From Chryseobacterium lactis (GTDB taxonomy: Bacteria; Bacteroidota; Bacteroidia; Flavobacteriales; Weeksellaceae), in contig NZ_CP033924.1 of assembly GCF_003815875.1 (NCBI RefSeq), positions 3,906,001-3,970,000 on the forward strand: DNA of 64,000 nt, read 5' to 3'. Within the stretch, counting starts at the first letter, position 1, and each line of letters opens with the position of its first letter. The notes under the pieces were generated by a model that searched no databases, was not told the origin of the DNA, and saw only the letters and a program-made list of their open reading frames with translations. Shown here in pieces: positions 52,716-61,298 of the stretch. The position numbers were made by a program, and so were the translations under genes.

Positions 52716-54164
52716 TTATTTTTCATTAAGTACTCCGTTTACAAATTCGATCCATTTATAATCAGGAATAGTTTTGTCTATAAAATAATCCGGTTGAATC
52801 CCTTTTCCATCTATTGCCATGTCCGGAATGCGAAAGCTTTTTGAAAGACTGTACCCGAGCTTAAACTCATTACACGGAGAATTTACAAAATACATATTTG
52901 AAATATCTAAAACTCCGGCTGTTGTAGTTCCAAAAAGTTTCACTTTTTTACTTTGTCTTGCAGCAAGTAAAAATTCTTCAGCAGTACTTCCGTTTCCATT
53001 ATTAACTATTATTCCTACGTTTTTTGGATTGGGAAAAATTTTATCTAATGTTTTTATACCTACTATACTGGGATCCTCATTTAAGGAAACAAACTGTCCT
53101 AAATTTTTACTTAATTTATCATAGGAACTTTTTAAGAAATCTCTGTCTTCTTTTGCGATTCCATATTTTTGATAGTTTTCATAAAGATCCAGCATTCGCT
53201 GATTATTCAATTTGGTAGAATAAAGTTGTGTCCTGATGCTTCTGATAGGATTGGTATAAAGGTAAGGTATAATTTTAGCGAAACTATTATCACTTCCACC
53301 ACCGTTATCTCTGATATCGATAATGAGATTTTCTGTACTTTCTATTTTTGCCTGATTGGCCGCAATTACGCTATCTATATCTTTTTTCAGAGAACCTTTA
53401 AACGATGGGATCCTTAGAAAGAGCGTGTTTTTATTGATCTGTTTTAAAAAGGGTTTCTGCGCCTGAATGCTTTCAAAATAGGTGTCAATATTTCCATCCG
53501 GTTCAAATTTTGGAGAAAGTCTTTTTAAAACGAAATCTCCAATTTCAAGATAGTTTTTTCCAATCAATTGAATACTATTTACTTCTTGTCCGGATTTATT
53601 TTTCATATAGAAAACACCTTTTGTTTTGTCAGAATTAATGGAAAGTTTTAATTCATTGGGTTTCCAGTTATCAGCTCCCGATTTGATGATGAAACCTTTG
53701 TAAGTATCTCCGAATTTCTTAATTCCTATTGTATAAGGTTCGGTTTCCCAAATACCTTCAATGTCAGAATCTTTTTTAGACTGAATTTCTTTCTTAAATT
53801 TTTCAATATCTATTTTTACGATTTCTGTTTTCGGCTCTACGTTCGAAGCAGGCTGAACTTCCTGGTTGTTCTTTTCAATTTTTGAAATAGAGATATGCCC
53901 TGATCTAAAAAACTTAAGCCATTCATAAATGGTTTGACTACATTCAGTATCCGACTTTACATTTTTTATTTTATTGAGAATGGTATTATTATGTGCCTGG
54001 TAAGCGGGAATACCTTTTTTATCAATGGTGTATTGAAATCCTGCATCATTTTCTTCAAATGTTTTTTTGACCCACTCATAGTTAGTTTCACAAGTACAAT
54101 TTTGAGAAAAGCCAAAAGTTGAAGATGTTGTGAAAATTAAAATGAGTGTTTTAATTTTAATCAT
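52716..54164 (-). CDS. Exported S41-family (tail-specific type) serine peptidase
   Basis: A 482-residue protein with a signal peptide (MIKIKTLILIFTTSSTFGFSQ). CTCETNYEWVKKTFEENDAGF and FLRSGHISI-like (KFFRSGHISISK) segments are typical of the N-terminal helical part of these Bacteroidetes proteases. The peptidase domain follows from about residue 240. The nucleophile is the Ser of NNGNGSTAEEFLLAARQS, with the base Lys shortly after in KKVKLFGTTTAG. LIIDIRDNGGGSDN is the conserved strand-loop before it. No PDZ domain is obvious. It stands alone with its own promoter box and terminator. Confidence 0.9.
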   Translation of the reverse strand: MIKIKTLILIFTTSSTFGFSQNCTCETNYEWVKKTFEENDAGFQYTIDKKGIPAYQAHNNTILNKIKNVKSDTECSQTIYEWLKFFRSGHISISKIEKNNQEVQPASNVEPKTEIVKIDIEKFKKEIQSKKDSDIEGIWETEPYTIGIKKFGDTYKGFIIKSGADNWKPNELKLSINSDKTKGVFYMKNKSGQEVNSIQLIGKNYLEIGDFVLKRLSPKFEPDGNIDTYFESIQAQKPFLKQINKNTLFLRIPSFKGSLKKDIDSVIAANQAKIESTENLIIDIRDNGGGSDNSFAKIIPYLYTNPIRSIRTQLYSTKLNNQRMLDLYENYQKYGIAKEDRDFLKSSYDKLSKNLGQFVSLNEDPSIVGIKTLDKIFPNPKNVGIIVNNGNGSTAEEFLLAARQSKKVKLFGTTTAGVLDISNMYFVNSPCNEFKLGYSLSKSFRIPDMAIDGKGIQPDYFIDKTIPDYKWIEFVNGVLNEK

Positions 54165-54199
54165 AGCTTAGTTTTTATTTATAAATATTTTGAAAGGTA

Positions 54200-54207
54200 C
54201 AAATCTA
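54200..54207 (-). promoter_or_regulatory. -7 box TAGATTTG for the S41 protease gene
   Basis: Minus-strand TAnnTTTG match, 35 bp ahead of the ATG at 54164. Confidence 0.5.
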
Positions 54208-54349
54208 ATAATTTATATAAATTTTAAGATGTTATTTCTAACTAAAGATTGTTGGCGATGAACTTTCCAGCAATATAAAAATGAACTTTCTACCAATAGT
54301 ACTCCTCCGCAAATCATTGAAATTTGTATTATCATTTAAAAAAAATACA

Positions 54350-55141
54350 ATGAATAAGACTATTTTAATTACAGGTGCAGCAAGCGGATTCGGAAAAATT
54401 GCTGCTTTCGATTTAGCTCGAAAAGGGCATAAAGTAATTGCCACGGCACAGGTTTACCCTCAGATGAGTGACTTAATCCGTGAAGCTAAAGAACAGGGAG
54501 TTGATTTAACAGTTGACAAACTGGATGTAACCAATCCACGAGATATTGCTTACATCCTTAAAAAGTATGATATCGACATTCTGATCAGCAATGCCGGGAT
54601 CATGGAAGGAGGGCCAATTGCTGAGCAACCTATAGATCTGATCCGTTCTATGTTTGATGTTAATGTATTTGGCGGACTGGAACTGGCTCAGGGATTTGTA
54701 AAGAAATTCATTGATCAAAAAAGACCGGGTAAAATAGTATTTACAACGTCGATGGGAGGATTATGGACGGTACCCTATGTTGCAGCTTATTGTGCTTCAA
54801 AACATGCTATGGAAGCTATCGCTGAAGGGTTGAAGACAGAATTGGCAGCCTTTAATATTAAAATTGCAACCTGCAATCCGGGCGTATTCGGAACCGGGTT
54901 TAACGACAGGGGAGTAGATTCTATTTTCCGATGGTATAATCCTGAAACGAACTTTACACCTTCATCTGCTTTTGACGGGGCTGCAGAATCATTGGCACAT
55001 CAGCTTGATCCCCAATCAATGGCAGAATGTATTGTAAATGTGGCATTGGATGACAATTCCAATTTCAGAAACGTACATCCGAAGGAAACGGAAGATTTTG
55101 TAAAACAGCTTCAGGCAGAAGCTTGGACAGCAAAAAGCTAG
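54350..55141 (+). CDS. Short-chain dehydrogenase/reductase
   Basis: A 263-residue classical SDR. The start at 54350 (MNKTILITGAASGFGK) gives the Rossmann glycine motif at residues 9-15; a longer in-frame start at 54281 was rejected. NAG at about 81 (ISNAGIM), the catalytic Ser in TSMGG and the YxxxK motif in YCASKHAMEAI are present. The cofactor is probably NADP or NAD; the substrate is unknown. The GlcG-type gene follows after 4 bp and an AraC regulator after that, so they form one transcript. Confidence 0.9.
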   Translation: MNKTILITGAASGFGKIAAFDLARKGHKVIATAQVYPQMSDLIREAKEQGVDLTVDKLDVTNPRDIAYILKKYDIDILISNAGIMEGGPIAEQPIDLIRSMFDVNVFGGLELAQGFVKKFIDQKRPGKIVFTTSMGGLWTVPYVAAYCASKHAMEAIAEGLKTELAAFNIKIATCNPGVFGTGFNDRGVDSIFRWYNPETNFTPSSAFDGAAESLAHQLDPQSMAECIVNVALDDNSNFRNVHPKETEDFVKQLQAEAWTAKS

Positions 55142-55145
55142 TAGA

Positions 55146-55547
55146 ATGGGAATTAGTTATAACATAGCGGAAAAAGCGCTGCAAGCGGCTATACAAAAGG
55201 CAAAATCAATGAATATTCCGGTGAGCATTGCGATTGTAGATACAGGCGGACATCTGGTTGCTTTTGCAAGGCTGGACAGTGTATACGGAGTAATAGAATT
55301 TGCTGTAAAAAAGGCCAGAACTGCTGTAATGTTCGGCGTTGACAGTGATATTATGGGTGGAATTATCGCAGGTGCGGAACTTCATAGTTACGGAATGTTA
55401 AATTCTAATGGAGGGCTTTTGACGATTGCGGGAGGTGTGGTCATCAAAGATTCTGAAGGAAATAATATCGGAGCCATCGGGTCTTCAGGAGGAACACCTG
55501 AGCAGGATAAAGAAATTGCCGGTGCCGGTGCTTCTGCTATTGCTTAA
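55146..55547 (+). CDS. GlcG/HbpS-family protein
   Basis: A 133-residue protein of the GlcG/HbpS (DUF336) family. MGISYNIAEKALQAAIQKAKSMNIPVSIAIVDTGGHLVAFARLD is the typical N-terminal signature, and NGGLLTIAGGVVIKDSEGNNIGAIGSSGGTPEQDKEIA the C-terminal one. Some members bind haem; others are accessory proteins of glycolate or diol enzymes. It lies between an SDR gene (4-bp gap) and an AraC gene (18-bp gap), so it may help the SDR or signal to the regulator. Confidence 0.9.
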   Translation: MGISYNIAEKALQAAIQKAKSMNIPVSIAIVDTGGHLVAFARLDSVYGVIEFAVKKARTAVMFGVDSDIMGGIIAGAELHSYGMLNSNGGLLTIAGGVVIKDSEGNNIGAIGSSGGTPEQDKEIAGAGASAIA

Positions 55548-55565
55548 AATTCAGATATTTGTGCT

Positions 55566-56369
55566 ATGGAAAATACAACTGAAATTATATTTGACAAGCT
55601 GGTTTATTCCTGCGCTTTTGAATCGTACAAAGGACATGAGGAATTTATTCCTGATCATTTTATAGGGTTTCAGATATCCGGGGAGACTCATGCTTTTCAT
55701 GAACAGGGTAAAACCATTATCAAAGAGAATACGGTGGTTCTGGTTAGAAAAAATCAACTGATCAGAACAATCAAATATCCTTCGAAAAACGAAAAATACC
55801 AGTTTCTTTCCATAGCATTAGATACTGAAACACTGAGACAATATTCGGCCGAAAATGAGATCGTCATGGATCATCCTTTTCCTGACCATGAAAGATTATT
55901 TTTTGAGCCTGATGATTTTTTTAAAAGCTATTTTTTATCACTCCTTCCTTATGTTCATAAAACAAAGGAGATTCCGTCAAGATTGGCTATTTTAAAGGTT
56001 AAAGAGGCAATAGAACTGGTTCTTCAAAGTAATCCGGAGATCAAAAATCTGTTGTTTGATTTTTCGGAACCTCACAAAATTGATCTGAAAGAGTTTATGA
56101 ATAAAAACTTTATGTTTAATGTATCCATAGAAGCTTTTGCGCGTCTCACCGGACGAAGTCTTTCCGGCTTTAAGAGGGATTTTAATAAAACCTTTACTAT
56201 GAACCCACAGCAATGGCTTAAGGAAAGAAGATTAAAGGAGGCTTATTATCTGATTAAAAATAAGGATAAAAAACCCTCGGATATTTACCTCGATCTGGGT
56301 TTTGAAAATCTGTCACATTTCTATTTTTCATTTAAAAAAAAATTTGGAGTTACTACATCAGAGATATGA
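55566..56369 (+). CDS. AraC-family regulator
   Basis: A 267-residue regulator with an N-terminal sensor region (FIPDHFIGFQISGETHAFHEQGKTIIKENTVVLVRKNQ, cupin-like) and a C-terminal AraC domain (VSIEAFARLTGRSLSGFKRDFNKTFTMNPQQWLKERRLKEAYYLI and IYLDLGFENLSHFYFSFKKKFGVT). It is the last gene of the SDR-GlcG operon and probably its regulator. Confidence 0.9.
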   Translation: MENTTEIIFDKLVYSCAFESYKGHEEFIPDHFIGFQISGETHAFHEQGKTIIKENTVVLVRKNQLIRTIKYPSKNEKYQFLSIALDTETLRQYSAENEIVMDHPFPDHERLFFEPDDFFKSYFLSLLPYVHKTKEIPSRLAILKVKEAIELVLQSNPEIKNLLFDFSEPHKIDLKEFMNKNFMFNVSIEAFARLTGRSLSGFKRDFNKTFTMNPQQWLKERRLKEAYYLIKNKDKKPSDIYLDLGFENLSHFYFSFKKKFGVTTSEI

Positions 56370-56412
56370 TAAAAATGAGTTGCCAATAAGGTAAAAACAC
56401 AATTGTAATTAT

Positions 56413-56511
56413 GTTGGAAAACGCAAAGGAATAGTTCGTTTATCATCATCAAATGCCTGTACAGTCTTTTAATGATATGTAAACAGCATTGGTGCCTTTG
56501 CGTCTTCCAAC
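56413..56511. repeat. Long inverted repeat between convergent genes
   Basis: GTTGGAAAACGCAAAGG (56413-56429) pairs at 16 of 17 positions with CCTTTGCGTCTTCCAAC (56495-56511), with a 65-base loop. It sits between the AraC gene and the convergent SDR gene and could end both transcripts. Confidence 0.8.
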
Positions 56512-56521
56512 AATTTATTAA

Positions 56522-57589
56522 TTAAGGAATTATATTTTCTCTCCTTAACCTTTCAAATACTTCAATGAAAGAGTCTTCTGTATTGCTATAGGCTGTAAAA
56601 CCCAACTTTCTGCTTTTAGACATATCACACATCACTTCAAGAGGTCTTCCGAGATCGAGATCTGTATGCCAGGCGGATGCTAAATGATTGAGATTACTCT
56701 CTTTCAGGTTATATTTTCGGGCGATGTTCTGCCAGATCTGCTGATCATTTTCCAGTTCTTTTTCCAATGGTCTTACTGTACCGTTAAATCCTTCGGCTTC
56801 TATTCCAAACCAGTTGGCCAGTCTTTCCCAGAGCCATTTCCATCGGAATACATCACCATTGGTAATATTGAATGCCTGGTTTTTTGCCGATTCGGTATTT
56901 GATGCCCACAACAGTTGTTTGGCTAATATTTTGGCATCCGTAACATCAGAAATACCATTCCACTGGGCTTCAGATCCCGGCCATATGAATTTTCTTGCTG
57001 TTTCTTTACTGATACTGGCGTAGACTGCTAAGGTCGTGCCTATATTCATGAGGTTTCCCACGGCATATCCTACCACGGTATGAGGCCTGTGAATACTCCA
57101 TGTAAAGCCGTCTCTTTCGGATGCTTTGTATACTTCATCTTCCTGAGCATAGTAGAAATTGGGAAGAGAAAGTCTGGGATGTTCTTCCCGGACCGGTGTT
57201 TCCGGTAAAATTCCTTCTTTAACATAGGCTTCAAAAGGGCCTAAATAATGTTTTAATCCTGTGACTAATGCGACATGCTTTACCGATTTTTTCGCAGACA
57301 AAACATTTAATAAATTTCGAACCAGAGCACTGTTTACCCGAATGTTTTCTTCTTCTGTTCCGGTTCGCATCCAGGTTGTAAAATAAATGTGAGTAGGAGA
57401 AATTCCCTGCAGGGCTTGTGTCAGATTTTCTTCATCCAACAGATCCGCTTGAACGGGAATAAGATTAGAAATGTTGTCTTTAGGATTTCTGGATAATCCG
57501 TAAGTTGTAAATCCCTGTGCTATAAGTTCTTCTGCCAGGTTGCTCCCTGTAATTCCGGTAGCGCCTACTACCAATGCAATATTTTCCAT
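56522..57589 (-). CDS. Extended SDR (progesterone 5-beta-reductase/iridoid synthase-like)
   Basis: A 355-residue NAD(P)-dependent reductase. The Rossmann motif VVGATGITGSNLAEEL is at residues 7-22. ALVTGLKHYLGPFEAY and FYYAQEDEV correspond to the KxxxY / YxxxE variant active site of the PRISE group, and SIHRPHTVVGYAVGNLMN is family-typical. Such enzymes reduce activated C=C bonds. It is divergent from the Crp-type gene at 57676 only in arrangement; both read leftward, with 86 bp between. Confidence 0.85.
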   Translation of the reverse strand: MENIALVVGATGITGSNLAEELIAQGFTTYGLSRNPKDNISNLIPVQADLLDEENLTQALQGISPTHIYFTTWMRTGTEEENIRVNSALVRNLLNVLSAKKSVKHVALVTGLKHYLGPFEAYVKEGILPETPVREEHPRLSLPNFYYAQEDEVYKASERDGFTWSIHRPHTVVGYAVGNLMNIGTTLAVYASISKETARKFIWPGSEAQWNGISDVTDAKILAKQLLWASNTESAKNQAFNITNGDVFRWKWLWERLANWFGIEAEGFNGTVRPLEKELENDQQIWQNIARKYNLKESNLNHLASAWHTDLDLGRPLEVMCDMSKSRKLGFTAYSNTEDSFIEVFERLRRENIIP

Positions 57590-57675
57590 AAGGCTTGTAA
57601 AAATTATCTGACAAAATTATGGATGGTATCAGCTTTTTATACTTGATCTGAATCATGCATTTGAATTGATCTGGA

Positions 57676-58269
57676 TCAAGTGTTATTAAGAGAAATCTTT
57701 TTTCGGATTCTGCTCACGGTTTCAGGAGCAAGCCCAAGATAGGACGCAATAAGATTATGGGGAACTCTTTTGACCATTTCAGGGTTCTTCTGTGCCAGTT
57801 GAAGATATTTTTCTTCTGCCGTATAACTATTGGAAACAATCAGTCTGTGGTCTTTTGTCACCAGACTGTTTTGGTATAAAATCCTGAAATAGCGATCCAT
57901 TACGGGGATTTCCAGCAGCATTCTGTTGTAATCTTCCATGGTAATCATGAGGACTTCGGTTTCTTCCACAGCATCGATATTCAAAACAGCTTTTTCCTGA
58001 TGGATAAAACTGTTGAAGTCAGAGATCCACCAGCCTTCAAAAGCAAACATATTGATATGCTCAATTCCTTTTTCATCCAAAAAATATGATTTAAGCAGGC
58101 CTTTACTTACAAAAGATAAACATCTGCAGATATCTCCTTCCTGAAGAAGATATTGCTTTTTTCGAAGCTTTTTAAGACTAAAGAATGATTGCAGCAGTTT
58201 TTTCTGATCATCGGTGATATCAACCTTATTTTGAATATGGGAAAGCAGGACTTCAAACATCAAATACAT
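57676..58269 (-). CDS. Crp/Fnr-family transcriptional regulator
   Basis: A 197-residue regulator (start at 58269; an ATG three codons on, at 58260, is equally possible). Sensor beta-roll: YLLQEGDICRCLSFVSKGLLKSYFLDEKG. The winged helix is at the C-terminus: HNLIASYLGLAPETVSRIRKKI. It resembles the regulator at 30646-31242 in length and layout but differs in sequence. The effector is unknown. The downstream SDR gene is a candidate target because both lie in the same direction. Confidence 0.87.
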   Translation of the reverse strand: MYLMFEVLLSHIQNKVDITDDQKKLLQSFFSLKKLRKKQYLLQEGDICRCLSFVSKGLLKSYFLDEKGIEHINMFAFEGWWISDFNSFIHQEKAVLNIDAVEETEVLMITMEDYNRMLLEIPVMDRYFRILYQNSLVTKDHRLIVSNSYTAEEKYLQLAQKNPEMVKRVPHNLIASYLGLAPETVSRIRKKISLNNT

Positions 58270-58276
58270 ATTTCAC

Positions 58277-58284
58277 CAAAAATA
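58277..58284 (-). promoter_or_regulatory. -7 box TATTTTTG for the Crp-type gene
   Basis: Minus-strand TAnnTTTG match ending 7 bp before the ATG at 58269. A TTTG at 58304-58301 lies 16 bp upstream, slightly short of the usual spacing. The transcript would have an extremely short leader. Confidence 0.45.
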
Positions 58285-58308
58285 ATACTTTCAATTTCAA
58301 CAAAGGTG

Positions 58309-58764
58309 TTATTTCTCGAAATCATAGAGATTAATCCCTGCATCTTCATTTTTAATTTTTATGACTCTGGTATTTAAAGGATAGAAAATAAATTCTGCAG
58401 CTCCCTGAATTTCAGCTTCCAGAAGATGTCCCGCTAAAGCCGTATAATCTTCTCTTCCTAAAGTAATATGAAGATGAAGTGTCAGTTTATCTTCTATTTC
58501 AGACACATTTCCGGAAATATTGCTGACCTCCATCTGTTCTTTGAAGGTTTTGTCAACATACTTTTTTGTTGAAGGATTAAAAAAACGTAAGGTCGCTTCA
58601 CGTACAGCTCCGATACCGGTAACTTCTCCGGCCCGGATATTTTGATTTTGAACGAAATCGGTTAAAGTTTCCACGATGTTGGAATGGTTCTTAAGACTTA
58701 CAATATAGATGTGATCGACTTTTCTTGCCGACCAGTTATTTCCTTTAAGGTTCTGAGCTTCCAT
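58309..58764 (-). CDS. PPC (DUF296) domain protein
   Basis: A 151-residue single PPC/DUF296 domain (plants and prokaryotes conserved). Visible signatures are LTDFVQNQNIRAGEVTGIGAVREATLRFFN, SGNVSEIEDKLTLHLHITLGREDYTALAGHLLEAEIQGAAEFIFYPL, with the His pair LHLHI. In plants this domain accompanies AT-hooks; the bacterial single-domain proteins form trimers and may bind a metal or ligand. No AT-hook is present. It lies 39 bp upstream of the Crp-type gene and may be co-transcribed. Confidence 0.88.
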   Translation of the reverse strand: MEAQNLKGNNWSARKVDHIYIVSLKNHSNIVETLTDFVQNQNIRAGEVTGIGAVREATLRFFNPSTKKYVDKTFKEQMEVSNISGNVSEIEDKLTLHLHITLGREDYTALAGHLLEAEIQGAAEFIFYPLNTRVIKIKNEDAGINLYDFEK

Positions 58765-58889
58765 AATGAATAGGTTTGTACTTTTGGATGTTACAACTCA
58801 TGAGTGAATGCAATAATTATGCTTTACCCGAAAAAAGCAATGAGCTGTTATGTAATTTCTTTGTAGAAAGGTTTTAAAACCGGTAAAAA

Positions 58890-58908
58890 TTGCTGAAATT
58901 TGCAGCAA
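58890..58908. promoter_or_regulatory. Inverted repeat TTGCTG-N7-CAGCAA before the acetyltransferase gene
   Basis: A 6-bp inverted repeat ending 11 bp before the ATG at 58920. It may be an operator or a small hairpin over the start region. Confidence 0.35.
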
Positions 58909-58919
58909 AATAAGAATCA

Positions 58920-59546
58920 ATGAAGATTGTAGACCTCGAGCAGTGGAACAGAAAGGAACATTTTGAATTTTTCTCTAATATGGCAAGTCCTTATTTCGGT
59001 TTTACAACGGAAGTAGACTGTACAAAAGCTTACCAAACAGCTAAGGAAAAAGGGTATTCTTTCTTTGCTTATTATTTTCACAAGTCGATGGTTGCGGTAA
59101 ATACGGTTGATGAACTCAAAATCAGAATCGTCGACGGACAAATTATACAGTATGATACGGTGCATGCCGGAAGTACTATCGGAAGGCCGGACGGAACTTT
59201 TGGTTTCTCATTTACCCATTTTTCAGAAGATTTTGAAATATTTAATGCGGCTTTGCAGGAGGAAATCAAAGGTGTGCATCAGTCTTCGGGGCTTCGTCTT
59301 AGCAATAATCGATTGGGGAAAGACCATGTAAGACATACTACAATCCCATGGAGTTCTTTCAGTGCCATCCTTCATCCCACAGATTTTAATACTTCGGAAT
59401 CGGTTCCCAAGATTTCTTTTGGTAAATTCAATATCCGTGAAGGCAGAAAATATCTTCCGGTTTCCATTGAAGCTCATCACGGACTGGCAGACGGAATTCA
59501 TATTGCAAAATATCTGGAAGAATTTCAGCGGCAACTGGATCAGTAA
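58920..59546 (+). CDS. CatA-like chloramphenicol/O-acetyltransferase-family protein
   Basis: A 208-residue protein of the chloramphenicol acetyltransferase (CatA) family. The catalytic His is H186 in EAHHGLADGIHIAKYLEEFQ, matching the HHxxxDG signature. NMASPYFGFTTEVDCTKAY and SFFAYYFHKSMVAVN correspond to N-terminal substrate-site elements. Length fits the roughly 210-residue enzyme. Many chromosomal homologs in Bacteroidetes acetylate unknown substrates, so resistance to chloramphenicol should not be assumed. It is followed by a TerB-C operon with a 273-bp gap. Confidence 0.85.
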   Translation: MKIVDLEQWNRKEHFEFFSNMASPYFGFTTEVDCTKAYQTAKEKGYSFFAYYFHKSMVAVNTVDELKIRIVDGQIIQYDTVHAGSTIGRPDGTFGFSFTHFSEDFEIFNAALQEEIKGVHQSSGLRLSNNRLGKDHVRHTTIPWSSFSAILHPTDFNTSESVPKISFGKFNIREGRKYLPVSIEAHHGLADGIHIAKYLEEFQRQLDQ

Positions 59547-59819
59547 CAGCGTAGAGAATATTTTAAAATCCACGAAATTGTATTTCCACTTTTCTTACGG
59601 AAAACCGTAAAGAATATTGAGGATGCTTCAGTACATTTGAGCCAATATTACTATATTAGGGAATTGATTTACGATCAACAAAACTAGTGTACCAATAACT
59701 CAGTATTATGAAGATGATCCATTTTGAACATTCGGAGATACCATTCCTCAGGTTTGGGGCAGCAGATATGACAATTGACTCTTCAAACGAGACAATGACA
59801 CTATAATAACCCTGATGCC
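59547..59819 (+). other. Gap with a possible decayed reading frame before the TerB-C gene
   Basis: No intact gene is present. One plus-strand frame from about 59611 to 59826 contains protein-like text (for example TINKTSVPITQYYEDDPF and TFGDTIPQVWGSRYDN) broken only by TGA codons. A second frame holds a 32-codon ORF at 59708-59806. An in-frame TGA at 59796 stops the TerB-C gene's own frame from extending upstream. The segment may hold remnants of a TerB-N-type N-terminus; this is weak. Confidence 0.3.
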
Positions 59820-61298
59820 ATGCTGAACGACAATCCCTCAATACATTCCAACGATTTTATTATTGATGTTTCCGGTAATACGGATATTCCCATTCATTTT
59901 GACAATGATCGCCCTGTTTCCGACAGGATAGCGGCCGATACTCATCAGAATATATCTTATGATCCGGGTTCCTTGAAACCAGGGAAAAAGTATGCCCGAA
60001 AACTGAGCCTGAACGAGCCTCAGATCTTGATGTTGGATAACATCTCATTTTCTGATAATGTTTTTAATGAGATTGAATACTGCCGGATCCAGATCATAAA
60101 ACAATTTCTAAGGGCAGTAGAATTTCTTGAAAAGAACTGTATTCCCGTGAATAAGTCGTATTCAACTGTGATTGATGAACTTTCGGAAATTATTATATGT
60201 CTTCAGTATAACTACAGAAAAGACAGCTTAAATTATAATTATACCTATCAATCCATACAGACTGAAATCTTTAATCATATTCTGAAATTATGTGAAAATA
60301 ATGTCAGAGAAGTCTATGGAATTAAAAGAAAGATCGGTGCCGATTTTAATTACAATCATCCCGATATTCTGCATCAGTATAACAGAAAAATAGTCTCTAA
60401 ACTGGACGTTTTTCTAACTGAAAATCAATATCAGATCCTTGATGCAGACTATAAGACGAATATCATCCTCAATGAGAACAATACCAATCGATGGAAAATT
60501 AAATTTGATCTCATCAAAGAAGATTATTCCAATCCATTGGCTTTTGAAAGGGAAATTTTCAGGCTTGCGGAAGTAAACAGCAAGAATCCATCCGTTGATG
60601 CGATATTCTTTGAGGCTTCAAAATTTGTTGCAGAGCACGATAAAACCTGTGCTTTAAGACTTTATATTCACTATCTGGATAAAGATCTGAACTCACCTAA
60701 ATTTGATCACAGGCAGTTGGGTAAAACGATTCAGAAGACTTTATTTTCTACGAAAGAGCAAGTTTCAGATTTTGAAAGAATTCTAAGTGAATTGATTGCC
60801 GACAGAAATATAGAAGCTGCGATTGAAAAGGTAAATCAACTTTATCTTCCAAAGAGAAAAAGAATTACTATTGATCCGGAAGCTATTAAAAATATACAGG
60901 CTCTCGATTCTGAAACGGCTGATATTTTAGGACAAATCCTTAATGAAGAAGAGGCGGGAATTTTGGTAAAACCAGAAGAATCTTTTGAGGAACAGGAAGA
61001 AATAGACCTTATAATCACTCAACAAATTTCAGAACTTCAGGCATCAAAATATCTGGATGATCTGAATCTTACAATCATTCAAAAAGAAATTCTGGATGTA
61101 TTTGAAAAACAGAGTTTCAATATTCTTCAAAGTGATTTTGAAATTTTTATAAAAACAAAAGGCCTTTTCATGGGTTCTGCCATAGATTCTATTAATGAAT
61201 GTTGCTTTGAATGTCTTGATGATGTTCTGATTGAAGAAGAAGATGAATATTTTATTATTAACACCCAATATTATAAAAAACTTTTAAACAATGATTGA
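59820..61298 (+). CDS. TerB C-terminal (TerB-C) domain protein
   Basis: A 492-residue protein. The C-terminal about 140 residues (from RITIDPEAIKNIQALDSETADILGQIL at about 347) match the TerB-C domain that accompanies tellurite-resistance-type TerB proteins. The middle part (LSLNEPQILMLDNISFSDNVFNEIEYCRIQIIKQFLRAVEF, residues about 65-340) is helical and resembles the region between TerB-N and TerB-C in larger homologs. The N-terminal TerB-N domain of those appears missing, either naturally or through truncation. The acidic linker EESFEEQEEIDLI links the segments. Its stop overlaps the ATPase start by 8 bp. A role in DNA-processing stress response or defence is inferred from its partners. Confidence 0.75.
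   Translation: MLNDNPSIHSNDFIIDVSGNTDIPIHFDNDRPVSDRIAADTHQNISYDPGSLKPGKKYARKLSLNEPQILMLDNISFSDNVFNEIEYCRIQIIKQFLRAVEFLEKNCIPVNKSYSTVIDELSEIIICLQYNYRKDSLNYNYTYQSIQTEIFNHILKLCENNVREVYGIKRKIGADFNYNHPDILHQYNRKIVSKLDVFLTENQYQILDADYKTNIILNENNTNRWKIKFDLIKEDYSNPLAFEREIFRLAEVNSKNPSVDAIFFEASKFVAEHDKTCALRLYIHYLDKDLNSPKFDHRQLGKTIQKTLFSTKEQVSDFERILSELIADRNIEAAIEKVNQLYLPKRKRITIDPEAIKNIQALDSETADILGQILNEEEAGILVKPEESFEEQEEIDLIITQQISELQASKYLDDLNLTIIQKEILDVFEKQSFNILQSDFEIFIKTKGLFMGSAIDSINECCFECLDDVLIEEEDEYFIINTQYYKKLLNND

Noticed and set aside
58920..59546. Acquired chloramphenicol resistance gene
   Set aside because: The CatA fold is clear, but there is no mobile-element context and chromosomal homologs of unknown substrate are common in the group.
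59611..59826. Reading TGA as tryptophan to rescue the frame before the TerB-C gene
   Set aside because: All clear genes in the window use TGG for Trp and several end in TGA, so an altered code is not credible; decay or chance is simpler.
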